DNA from: Russula earlei
Taxonomy: Eukaryota > Basidiomycota > Agaricomycetes > Russulales > Russulaceae
Reading direction: 5' to 3'
Assembly: GCA_025769875.1 (NCBI GenBank)
Contig: JAGFNK010000001.1
Location: 248,001 to 312,000, forward strand
Length of the DNA: 64,000 bases
This document shows positions 47,028 to 57,211 of this stretch, piece after piece (position 1 is the first letter of the stretch; each line of letters opens with the position of its first letter). The notes under the pieces are model-generated. The model was not told the DNA's origin. It did no database searches and saw only the letters and a program-made list of their open reading frames with translations. Position numbers and translations under genes: made by a program.

Positions 47028-48231
47028 GCTCTTTGCCCGAGCGTTGATGTGGAGGGAAAAGAGAGACGATCCGCCCTGAAGTGGGGAGATATCAGCAACA
47101 TAAGATGGGCTCGTAACGCGATATACGGCGTGGGAGTCATGCGAATGATGGGAGAGTCCCATCACGCCTTCCTCCCTCGGAACACGGCACCGCTGTTACC
47201 ATCATCGCATCGTACGCTTCAATCGGTCGGATAAGCAAACAAATTATTGGCATTGCTAAATGTGTCCCGTGTCGGTGTTTGGAAAGGCTGAGAGGGGTTG
47301 GCGATGCCTCTCGGAGAGCCCTGACCTCAGGCGCTTGGTTGGGCGTAGGCGATCAATTTCCTTTATCGCTACGCCAGGATCTCATGCCAACGCTGGCCGT
47401 CCCTGTCATGTTCGTGCTCATCAAAATCTGTCTGCACTGGTCAGAAAACAGAAATGTACCATACCATTCTTTTCTTGACGACTGCAACAACGCCTACGGA
47501 ACGATGCGCGCTCGTTGTCCCCCCTGTCATCCATGGGCGCGTAGCGATAGCGGTCACCTTCGCAGGCCGATCGTCCTGGGATCTTGTCTTGTCGTTCGCA
47601 TACTCCGGGGATAGCTCGGATCCTAACACTCATTTACTTTATGCCATGCCATGCGATGTGCACCGCACTACCTCCGTGTAATCGTCGCCGGCCTTGGACG
47701 CTTTGTATGAATGCTGCACTGGCTACGGTGATTCATTGTTCCACCACGTGCCGGCCATCGGACAGGTGGCAGGGCACGGGTAATAAGATGCGGTTATATA
47801 TATACATTCTTCATACTAAAGAGTCACTACAAGCTGTGATGCCATCTATGCGCCCAGAGCGATGATAGGTAAAACAGGAAGTGACGTTGGGCAGAAAAAA
47901 AAAATGGGGGCTTGCCATAATGACGTGACTTTGCTTGCAGCCACCAAACCTATATTACATAACTCCACCTATCAGCCAGTAATTTTGTGGTGCACAGGCA
48001 AGTTGCAATCGGCTAGAAAAACAAGTGAAGCACAGCATTCATTTATCCTTGAGCAATGACGGTGAATATAATCGATCGCTCACCGTCCGCCCAACTGCAC
48101 AGTGCCATGTGGTGCCTAGCCAGCTGATAAGCATACGAGTATGCCACGCAAGTCGCGGGGTTCGAAAGTTTAAGTCGATCTCCTCTGAATCACCATCCAG
48201 TCGAGACTGTTTGCAGATCGGACAACCACCC
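47028..48231. other. Intergenic / divergent promoter region, no gene
   Basis: 1.2 kb between the start of the coiled-coil gene (-) and RCF1 (+). TATATATA lies near 47795. Open frames here are short shadows. A non-coding or short coding first exon of RCF1 ending before the acceptor-like TTTGCAG at 48210-48216 cannot be excluded. Confidence 0.45.
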
Positions 48232-48732
48232 ATGCCTACTGTCTCAACTGAAACATATCGAGAAAGAGCTCTGCGAAAGCTCAAGCAGCAACCCCTCGTC
48301 CCGGCAGGTTTGTGAACCGTCACCTGAGCACATCTATCCACGTCTTCGAAGTCCGGCCCACCTACTGATGCGCAATCGCCCTCAGGAGCGGCCGCCACGA
48401 CCGTCGCGCTCGTAATCGCGATGACCAAGATGCGCAAGGGCCAGTCGCGCTCGTTCAACAACTGGCTGCGCGTGCGCATCGTCGCGCAAGGCCTCACCGT
48501 CGCGGCCGTCGTCGCCGGCTCATGGGCCTACGGCGCCGCCAGACCGTTGCCAGAGGTCGACGACACGGCGGTGGCCCAGGAGCGGGTAGCCTTCCAAGAC
48601 CGCTTGCGCGTTGCCGAGGAGGTCACACGTTCGGAATCGGGTTTGGCTCCATCACGGAGCGTCCAGGTGACTGGCGTTCCAACCGCGGAGCCCACCCCAT
48701 CTCTCCCGATATCACAATCGAGGCGATCATAG
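48232..48732 (+). CDS. RCF1: HIG1-domain respiratory supercomplex factor (140 aa, 2 exons)
   Basis: Mitochondrial inner-membrane protein that supports assembly and coupling of cytochrome bc1 and cytochrome oxidase supercomplexes. Exons 48232-48307 and 48386-48732 join through a 78-bp intron (GTTTGT...CCTCAG) across QPLVPAG|AAATTVALVIAM. The HIG1 domain spans about residues 8-88: YRERALRKLKQQPLVPAG, first span ATTVALVIAM, then the HIG1 signature with RxRxxxQ (NNWLRVRIVAQ), second span GLTVAAVVAGSWAYG. The C-terminal tail is long and hydrophilic, as in fungal Rcf1. The start MPTVSTETY fits the family. Converges with URM1. Confidence 0.88.
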
Positions 48733-49038
48733 TCGGGATTAGAACGCGGCCTTGGCCGAACGGAAGACTGCAGCATCGAGGCATCTTTTTTTACATACAA
48801 AACGTACAAAACGTGCACCTTCTACCCCGCCATCGAGCTCATTCGACCTCCATTCACGTTTTCGAATGCGGTGCGGTGCCCACGTGCTGCATGATTGCGG
48901 CATCTCGTAATTATGCAAATTTTAGTGCATCAGGGCTGAAACGCATCCATCAACGGTCTAAGTCCTTTCGGCTCACGTTCATAACATACGGGGACATGCA
49001 CATCCCATGTATTGTGTGGGAATATCATGGCTCAACGT
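48733..49038. other. Convergent 3' flanks of RCF1 and URM1
   Basis: About 300 bp holding the 3' ends of two convergent genes. No further gene is seen. Confidence 0.5.
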
Positions 49039-49423
49039 TCAACCTCCGTGTAGAGTCGAAATGAACACGATCTCATCGCCGTCCTTCAACCGGTAATCAC
49101 CCTCCCCTTCAAGTTCCCAGTCGATATCATTCACCAACACTAGAATCCCTGGTCGTCTATGCTCCCATTCCATGCATATTAACCTTGAGTACATATACAC
49201 AAAAAGACGCGACCTACAGCGTCTCATTCTCGACGAATAGTTCCGGGCGCTCCTTGAGTGAATTGCTGCGGAGCCAGTGAATCAGGAAGTCCATATCCAC
49301 AGGCTCTCCCTCCCTGTCACCCTGCTGCTTGGTTGAAGGGATATCAACGAAATGTGTCCGCCTGTTTGAGAATAGGAGCTCGAGTCCTCCACCAAACTCA
49401 ATTTTGAGTTTCAGGTCGACCAT
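49039..49423 (-). CDS. URM1: Ubiquitin-related modifier 1 (107 aa, 2 exons)
   Basis: Sulfur carrier for 2-thiolation of wobble uridine in cytosolic tRNAs and a protein modifier. Exon 49423-49218 starts [19 protein letters not shown] 61-bp intron (49217-49157, GTAGGT...GCATAG) joins in phase 2 to exon 49156-49039, reading [18 protein letters not shown]. Family hallmarks are the beta-grasp fold pattern, [20 protein letters not shown] and the required C-terminal Gly-Gly (STLHGG, directly before the stop). The length is slightly above yeast Urm1 (99). Confidence 0.93.
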
Positions 49424-49691
49424 TTTGCCTGGGCAATCGATACAGGTAGAGAGAAGTTGTGTTTATCATTGTTAGGGTTAAGGGGAGAGGAGCGTCATTG
49501 GCTGTGCCACACTCCCACTCCCCATTTAGGTAGCAACTCAGTAGCAAAGTAGTCGGAACGTTCCCTCAAACCCGATCCTTCGTGCACTACACACACGTTC
49601 AGGAATGCTGTGGTCATGGCAACATTAATAACCTTGACGGATCGTCTGCGTAATCTCATCTACACATTGTATCACATCAGAGATCGGCCGG

Positions 49692-50925
49692 TTAACTCCA
49701 ATCTGCCTGGACTTCATGTCCTCCCCGCGTTATCCCTTGACGGGTTTCTTCGTCGTCAATGGCAAGACGGATACGACCTTCCTGCCTCTTGCTTACGAAA
49801 TATTTCGCAAGGACCGTCCCAAGAAGGATGATCGGGTGCAACGCAGTAAACATGATGGCGTGAACCTATCAAACCCCTCTCTAAGTGGCGAGTTCGACAA
49901 GAGGAGAGGGTACACACGTATATGGGCACTGGCTTCGGTTTCTTCAGCCACATAGATATGCACACCCAAGTTGCACCAATACACCACACCCAGTCGGAAC
50001 GCACGGCAATTATGATCGCACCTACGAAATTCACGGCGAGAATATAGGCAAATCCTTCCCACTGATACCTGCCAATATTGTCTGGATGTGCGGGGTCCCA
50101 GGTATGGCCAATAGTGACGCTGAAATAAGATGATTGAGTCCTCGTCCCGGTACAAACACGGCAATAACATACAAAAGAGAATATGGAAATAGGATTGACA
50201 GTGGCAGGATTAAGAAGAGTCGGACAGGTGCATGGATGAAGGCCAATGTCCAAAGGGCGATGCCAAGAAGGGACGTGGTAGACGATGAGGACCACATTAG
50301 AGTACATTAACAAGATGCTGAGTATGCCAAGGAGTACAGTAGAGGCCAGAAATGCTTCGAATACCTGAAACCGTTCGAATGGTGATGCGATCGGACATAA
50401 CATCCACTTACCCAAGTAATAGCCCAACCTGCCATCACCCAGTTTGCAAATACTAGAGAGGGACCTACGCCTTTGACAATGGTGCTCTGTAGTATCGGTC
50501 AGTAGAAGATGACGAAGCATGCGATAGCACGGTACTTTAGTTTCTGGTTTTCGCGTGAACACAAGCAAGATACAATATCCAAGTTGGCCTAAGTAAATTG
50601 TAAAAATATAAGCAGCTATGGCTGGAACAGACGGCGATATTGAGGCGGGATGGTTACGTGTGACATCGCCTGTAATGGGAGGAGCTGATGAGCTGATGTC
50701 CGATAGAACGGATAGAACAACCCACCAAGGGAAGGGCGAAGAATGAAAGAACACAACAGAGTAGTCGCAACACTTATTAAAAGGGATAATGGAGTGAGTA
50801 TTTGTAGACTGATCTCGATCTATCAGTGTGGTCTGATTTGAGACTGAGTGCGAACAGTACCGAACAAGCGACATGTGGTCGCGAATGACAGGGTTGGAGA
50901 AATCGATAGGAAGATCTGAGCTCAT
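49692..50925 (-). CDS. Multi-span membrane protein, DUF1774-like (about 343 aa, one frame anomaly)
   Basis: Exons in transcript order: 50925-50536, 50486-50412, 50364-50173, 50119-49918, 49865-49692, with introns of 47-53 bp (GTACCG, GTAAGT, GTATGT, GTGTGT starts; CAG/TAG ends). About six hydrophobic spans include YIFTIYLGQLGYCILLVF, VFANWVMAGWAITWVF, FLASTVLLGILSILLMYS, HAPVRLFLILPLSILFPYS, FAYILAVNFVGAIIIAV and AIMFTALHPIILLGTVLA. The block KPKPVPIYVHAIMFTALHP resembles the fungal DUF1774 family; function is unknown. The exon sum is one base over a multiple of three. The frame changes near 50241-50244 (GGCC on plus) between RPLDI and FIHAPVR, and no AG exists there to allow an intron. This is either a real one-base insertion or a sequence error. 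Confidence 0.75.
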
Positions 50926-51443
50926 TCTTTCGTGGTGGTAGTAAAAACGAGAGTTGGAGCGTGCTGAAAGGCCTGATCCTCAACGGCGACACACATATCC
51001 TCTAACGAGGAGCCCTCGATGACGTCACGGTTGGGATTCGATTATATAATCATGGTTTTTCACGCCACGTGTGTCGCGGTCATCAGAAAATGGCTGCCAG
51101 CACACGTTGCGCCTTTGCGTGTTGCAATACTGTACCGTGATCAGTATACCCAGTAACATTGATCCATTAGCAAACACATGATCGCTTGCTCCGAAGTTGC
51201 TCGCACTCAAGCTCATCGCGACTATTCCGCAAGTCATTCATTCCGGTCGTTGAATTCTCCCGATCGCGACAGTTTCCATGAGACCACCACATTTCTCCAG
51301 AGCGTTGCTTGTCAGCGAAACGAAACGACCAGCCATTAGGCATAATCTCCGAATAGCTCACCCACATTGGTCATCCCTACTCCCGCCTGAGTTTCTCTAT
51401 ATATTTCGCCTCGTGGCCTACACGCCTCATCCGCGCCTCCGCC
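50926..51443. promoter_or_regulatory. Divergent promoter region
   Basis: 518 bp between the start of the membrane protein (-) and the small basic protein (+). ATTATATAAT lies near 51039-51048. No gene is supported. Confidence 0.4.
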
Positions 51444-52121
51444 ATGCCCCTCAAAAGCTGGTCAATCTTTTCCCAGGTGTGGCGACCCCCAACGCTGTAT
51501 TCGTCTCTGCAGAAAACTTCTCGTCTCTTCGTTATGAGCGAAGTACTCCACGTTCGTGCTCGTCACCCCAGCATCAGCGAGAACACCATCCCGTTCCCGC
51601 ACGCACCTTCCATCAGTCGCCAGTCGCTCAGCCTCACCTCTACAGATATTGGGGACATTGGCTATTCTTATTCTCAGGCTTATGCCAGCCTCTCTCACGA
51701 TTCTAACGCAACGTATCAAGCACGACTGTCTCGCACTCCTGCAGGGTCTGTTCGCAGCATGCGTAGCCGTCCTGGAGCAAAACAACTCAGCCCCGTTGCT
51801 GAGGAGAGGGAAGAACGGAGGCGCTCGCGAGGTTCACGGTCTTATACGTCATCTCTGGTCACTCATCGTTCGTCCTCGATACCCGTTCCACTTTCAGGGC
51901 CTCCTGTAGTCGAAATTTTCCCTGAGGACATCACCGAGGCCATCATGTCATTGCTCCCACGTGTGGAGGCGCGTACCGCAGCCATTGCGAGACATCGCTC
52001 AAGGCGTCCAAGACTACTCAGAGCATTGGTACCTGTTAAACGGATCGCAAAAGCAGCAGGAAGCGTCATTACGGGTGCGGCTAAAGCCATTCCTACGCTT
52101 TGCCTCAAGCATCGGTATTAG
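51444..52121 (+). CDS. Hypothetical basic protein (225 aa)
   Basis: Intronless frame from ATG 51444 (MPLKSWSIF). An in-frame ATG at 51534 (MSEVLHVRARHPS) would give 195 residues. The middle is Ser/Arg-rich (SVRSMRSRPGAKQLSPVAEE). A block predicted to be ordered follows, VVEIFPEDITEAIMSLLPRV, and the basic C terminus RLLRALVPVKRIAKAAGSV could be an amphipathic helix. No family is recognised. Support comes from length, an ATG start and a distinct conserved-looking C-terminal half; an overlapping frame on the same strand (51278-51706) is a shadow. Confidence 0.5.
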   Translation: MPLKSWSIFSQVWRPPTLYSSLQKTSRLFVMSEVLHVRARHPSISENTIPFPHAPSISRQSLSLTSTDIGDIGYSYSQAYASLSHDSNATYQARLSRTPAGSVRSMRSRPGAKQLSPVAEEREERRRSRGSRSYTSSLVTHRSSSIPVPLSGPPVVEIFPEDITEAIMSLLPRVEARTAAIARHRSRRPRLLRALVPVKRIAKAAGSVITGAAKAIPTLCLKHRY

Positions 52122-52448
52122 CTCGACCCTCTGGACCATTGACGTGAAGCTTTCTTGATCTGGCTGTATCACCATATTCACTCCCGAGGCATGATCCTGT
52201 CTGTATCCATTCCATCTCAGCGTGTCTGAACACACGACTTTTACTTCATTTTCACTCCACTGCCCCGTGATGCACGTGGGGCTCGTACCACACCTCGCTG
52301 ACGGCCACGCCTTCGCCTGCCTTTTGATCACGTGCGCTCACTCGGCCGCGATTCACATTAAAGAACGTCCACTCCGCCTCCATTGTCCTCATCGCTCCGC
52401 CCACATCCCTCCACATTTGCACAGGACTCGCAGGTGATTCGCTTCAAC
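52122..52448. other. Intergenic, no gene
   Basis: Short spacer upstream of the kinase gene. No promoter element is called. Confidence 0.4.
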
Positions 52449-54294
52449 ATGCCGTCCCTCAAAAGGCCTCGGACTTCTGTGGCCTCCCATGTCGGTGTTC
52501 CTGTTCATGCCACACCTTCGCCACCCACTCTCCCCCCACCCCCATACTGCAAGACCCCCCCACGGAAACACAGGCGAATTGACGACGCCCGAGCACCACT
52601 TTCTGACATGAGCAACGAAACGCATCTTGTCGGTGCTTCGTCCCCACCCAAGTCACCGTCGTCGTCGCGGCTGTCAAAGGTCCAGGCCATTCTCCGTCTT
52701 CCGCCGGGCTCTCCATCTTCCAAGCCGCGCCAAATGTAAGGGCAGCACCCTTATATCGCACCAGGTCATGCGAGGAGGACCCCGAAGACACGATTTCCCC
52801 CCTTCCCGTCGTTCCTCGCCGCACGCCACCTCCGCCATATTCGCTTCGATCTCAGAACCGTCACTCATCATACATTCCGTCAGCCGACCTGACACCTGGT
52901 CCCTTTCACATGTTAGAGTGCATTCAGTCCGGCGGTTTCGCTACCGCCTGGGCCGCTCGCGATTTGAGCACGTCTCGCATATTATGTTTCAAGGTCACGT
53001 CCAAGAGGATTGTGTCAGAGTACAAGGCATCGCGCCTTGCTCTGGGACGGGAACTCGAGGCATACCAACGCTTGGCGGCGTGCATTGAGACACCGTATGT
53101 TATGCAGTTACACGGCGTTTTCCAAGATGCTAGCAGGGTGTTCTTCGCCATGGCAAGTCACTGCGTTCTCGACGGGAGGTAATTTATGACGATGATCGCA
53201 GGATCTGATGGAATGCGATCTATGGGAAGCCACCTCGAAGGGCGTGTCCGGGGCGCAGCTGCGGCGGTGGACAGCTCAGATTGTGGGTCCTCGTTCCTCC
53301 TCCACTCGTGATCGTCGGCTCGCTTGGAACTCATCTTGGCCCGCATTTGTCATCCAGGCGCTCGGGCTCGATGCTCTGCACAACATGGGCATCATGCACC
53401 GCGATCTCAAGCCGGAGAACATCCTCCTTTCTCGCTCCGGAGACGCGCGGATCGCCGACCTGGGCGCGGCCTACGTGCACGACGCCTCCCGCCTCACTCG
53501 CGGCCAGAGCTACGCCCGAGACGCGGTGTTCACGCCGGGCTACGCCGCTCCCGAGCTGGTCGGAAGCGCGCTGCGCGAGGACGGCGCGTGGATAGCGCCC
53601 GGGTCGCGTTGCCCTCGGTACGGCCTCGAGGTCGACTGGTGGGCGCTCGGGTGCATCGTGTACATGATGATGGCCGGGTGCATGCTCTTCGCCGAGAAGG
53701 CGGACATGCTCGAATACGTGGAGCGGTACAAGGCCCATCGCGGGAGGGCCTGGCTTCGGTCGCGGTGCTCGATGTCCGAGAACGAGGCGCGGGTGCTTTA
53801 CGGGGTACGCTTCCACAGCTCTGTCGGGACGCGGCGAGGTTGTTGACTGGTGTTTCGTGCCCCCCCCTCCCCCCCCCCTTTTTTTTTTTTTTGAAGCTCC
53901 TCCACGTCTCGATCAGCAGGCGGTTTGCCTTTGAAGAGCTCGAGAGGGAGCCGTTCTTCGAGAACGAAGAGTGGGTGCATCGCTCGCGTTTCCGTTCCGG
54001 CACCGCGGCTCAATTATTTCGCCCCTCCCCGTCTCTTACAGCGGCGTGGACGAATTCACGTATCTCGAGCAGCGTTCTCGCTCAAACCACAAGGGCCTCT
54101 ATCGACCCGAAAAACCCAAATACAGGATGACGCCTTCCGACTCGACGGTCACTCTCGATCTCGTCAGCTCCACAGACGAGGCGGGTCCAGAGGATTGCGA
54201 GGACTGGGATTTCTGGCGGTGGTTTGCGTGGCACAACCCGCTGGGTCTCTGGGCCAACTGGAATGGTCGGCGTCGGTGGTGGGCTCTCCACTGA
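52449..54294 (+). CDS. Serine/threonine protein kinase, AGC-like (about 503 aa)
   Basis: Exons 52680-53152, 53202-53282, 53358-53804, 53897-53970 and 54042-54294 encode the kinase; the first exon is probably 52449-52632. Kinase motifs: glycine loop IQSGGFATAWAARD, ATP-lysine region ILCFKVTSK, catalytic loop IMHRDLKPENILL, magnesium loop DLG (instead of DFG), activation segment ending FTPGYAAPE, DWWALGCIVYMMMAG, and an RRFAFEELEREPFF segment typical of AGC kinases. The N terminus is Pro/Ser-rich, the C terminus Trp-rich. The first junction is uncertain: a 47-bp intron (52633-52679, GTGCTT...CAAAG) restores frame, but its sites are weak. Intron 53153-53201 is GC-AG (GCAAGT). The intron at 53805 ends TTGAAG. 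Substrate and pathway are unknown. Confidence 0.82.
53860..53892 (+). repeat. C-rich then T-rich mononucleotide tract in kinase intron
   Basis: C8-T-C10 followed by T14, directly before the intron's 3' splice site GAAG at 53893-53896. It may act as an extended polypyrimidine tract. Confidence 0.85.
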
Positions 54295-57211
54295 GCGTAC
54301 CGCGTCCCGGCCCATCAAGTCATCATATTTCCGTAATCTCACTATCATTATTTCCTTTTTTTTTTCCCTCCGAAGTGCTCAAAGGGTCATCTGTGCCATG
54401 GGGTTGCTACGTTCATAAGAAGGACGTTTATTGCAAGGGGTGTGTGGGTTTAGAATTTTTTTTTGGAATTTCGGCGCAGTGCCCAGATCACCAGGATCGA
54501 TGCAGTATTGTACGAGTAGTAGGTTTCGCCAATGTACTGTGCGAGGACAAGAAACTTCCGACAGAAGATCCTGATTGTCCTCGTCCGATCGCACGAAGAT
54601 GGGTGGGGTTTTGCGCCGGAAATTGGTGTCCCGAGAGAGGCGATGCTGATTTTTCCACACGCCTCTGAGATATCAGCGGGATTCCCTTTCTTTCCATCTC
54701 GCGTTAGCACCGTCGAAATATCAATATCTCCAGCTGATCAACGCAACGCAATCAATCTGGAAAAGACAATTACACCGCGTACGGAAAGCCCGCCCAAGAG
54801 TTCGCTTTGGCGAAGGCTGTGGTCGCCTGGAGGTTTTCGCCGGAGACGGGAGACAGTGAAACAATTAAAAAAAAAAAAAAAAAGAAAACACGGGTCCAGG
54901 ACAAATGACACAGAGAGGATCAGTAGCCCAGCCCATGGACGCGTAATGCGGTGCGTAGGGTGATGCTGACGCGGCATCCGAGTCTGCTAGATTGCCACGA
55001 GGAGCACGGCATCCGCATCCGGGCAACGTGTTCGGTTCGGTGGGGGCGGCTGACGTTACATTCCCAGGGACGAAATTCGCCTGTACACAGCACCTTCGAG
55101 GATAGGGAAACAAAAAACGACATGACACAAAATGCCGGTCTGATCACGAGGGAGGCGGAAAGGGGATGGAGAGGATCATATATCGCCCTGTGATGTCCAC
55201 TCGACCGAAAAGAAAAACAAGACGTATCGGCTCTGACATTCCGGGAGGCAGTGATCCGTCCTGTCATGTCGTTTTTGTACATTTTATGCTGTATATTTGT
55301 TTTGGTTTTGAATTCGCTTTGAGATGAGATAGGGGCTAAGGAGGAGATTCGCACCGTTAAGCTTTGCGCCGGAGCGAAGGCGAGGCGATGCATGCGGGGA
55401 TGGGCGGGGGTGGTGTCAGGACGATTTAGCCATCATTCGGTGACATGGCACATGGGGACAGAACTCGGACGGACTAGTGCGCCTTTGGCACATGGGAGTT
55501 CCACGCGTTCGGTCTTGAAGCCAAGCATCCGGGTGAAACGTACAGAAAAAAGCGCGCCAGAGCGAAGAGAAGTGCTGCTGTGGAGGATGGGAGGAATGAA
55601 CAAGGGCGCATCCGCGGGACGACGGGAATGGACGACGCCGCGCGTGGGCGTCAAGAAGGCGAGAGGGCTGGGCAGAGGCTGGCAGAGACAGACCACGATT
55701 TTTTCTTTTTCTTTTTCTTTTTTTTTTTTTTTTTTTTTCGCTTCTTCTTCTTTTTCGTTCTTCCTTCGTGCGCGAGGTCCTTCCATTCGATTTGGGGACG
55801 AAGAGCGTGGGTTAAGAGGTCCTTTGTGAAGAGGCAGTTTGACGCTAGAGATGCGCGTCAGAAGGCGTGACAAGCCGGTAAAGATCAATATGGGTATATG
55901 ACCAAATGGGAAATGGAGATAGAATTCACATTCACACGCTAAAATTCTGAGAACCTCATGGTGCGAAGCCCTCGCGATTTCACTCTGATGTCCCCAGGAA
56001 ACAGCACTCGTGTGCACGCTTGGAAGCCAATGAGTTAGCCCAGGTTGTTATCCATATGTGGTATCGAGGTACACACTGGATCGAGTTCCCTGGTGGCCAG
56101 GTGTTCCACTTTGTTGTAAATGACTGTGGGCGATTTCAAGTTCCCGCATGGAAAGTGATTAATCTCGAGACGCGGAAAGCGTTCAGATTTCACGATTCTT
56201 TCCGGGTAATAATTGCCCTGTATGGCTACGGGTAGTGAAGCTGATAGGCCCATCACGTCTTTCGATTTCGAGAATCACAGAAGCAGTCGCAGCAGCGACA
56301 AAAATGGACAACTGCAACTGTAAATCGCGCGATATTGGGATGAGCGTACCTCGACCAGAGAACACGAGCGCGTGAGCGATAAAAAGAACAATGCGTGTGC
56401 GTATTCGCCAAAATTAGATGATCAACTTGAATGAGGCGCTCCTGGTGGGAGAAGATAACACCGATGTTATTGTACGGTCGAAGCACTAGCCAAATCGTGC
56501 CAAGAGACATATCCGAGTCCACCGGGACGCCCAAGGCTCGATTCTCCGGACCACTGGAGAAGAAACATATCAGGAAAAGAGACGGCTCGTTAACGGACTA
56601 CGAGGAGACCGAGAAAGGACTCTGGGAGAAGACAAAGTGAACGGGTCCGAGGATGAGCGGAGTGGATCTCCCTCGGGGGGTTACGACCAACGCAGATGCG
56701 GTAATGAGGAACCGGAAGGACGGAAGTGAGGTTTCATCGGGAGATCTGAGGGCGAGGTTACTACAGTACCACCGAAAGCCATGGCACGCGAACGACGGCG
56801 ATCACAATCGAATCTACGGACTCTGAGAACGTATGGATGTATTCCTGAGGACGTTAAGCGATAGTAGGGTGAGACATGTTCGTCGGCCGACAGAGTGAAA
56901 GTAAGCTTTTGGGGGGAGAAAGTGGACGGAAGGGAAGGATTAGATAAGAAGGACCTAACCGCGAATGGAGAGTAGCGGGGAAAAAAAGAAAGAGAAAAAG
57001 AAGGAGGGGTGCCTGTGAAGAGGGGGGGCGAGTACCGGGTGATTGGATGGATCTGTTTTCATTTCCGAGCAAACAAAGCGCAAACACGGCACCGCGAAAC
57101 GGAAGGCGCAATGGTAACCGAAAAAGGCAAGTAGACCCGTGTACTGCTAACGTATAGATACTTACAATCCACTGGAACGCTCGTGCTCATGCCCTCCCTT
57201 TCCGCCGCTAA
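54295..57211. other. Intergenic, 2.9 kb, no gene supported
   Basis: Low-complexity tracts include A17 at 54867-54883 and a T-rich tract at about 55699-55738. Frames at 54450-54963 and 55392-56017 overlap on both strands and are built partly from these tracts. No motif or coherent splice structure is seen, though a small lineage-specific or RNA gene cannot be ruled out. Confidence 0.45.

Noticed and set aside
48120..48185. tRNA-like A and B box words (TAGCCAGCTGATAAGC, GGTTCGAAA)
   Set aside because: The T-stem and acceptor stem do not pair, so no cloverleaf can be drawn.
53324..54130. 268-residue frame overlapping the kinase
   Set aside because: Arg/Gly-rich shadow of the GC-rich kinase exon, which carries clear catalytic motifs in the other frame.
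55392..56017. Long frames on both strands around the T-rich tract
   Set aside because: They are generated by the mononucleotide tract and lack motifs.
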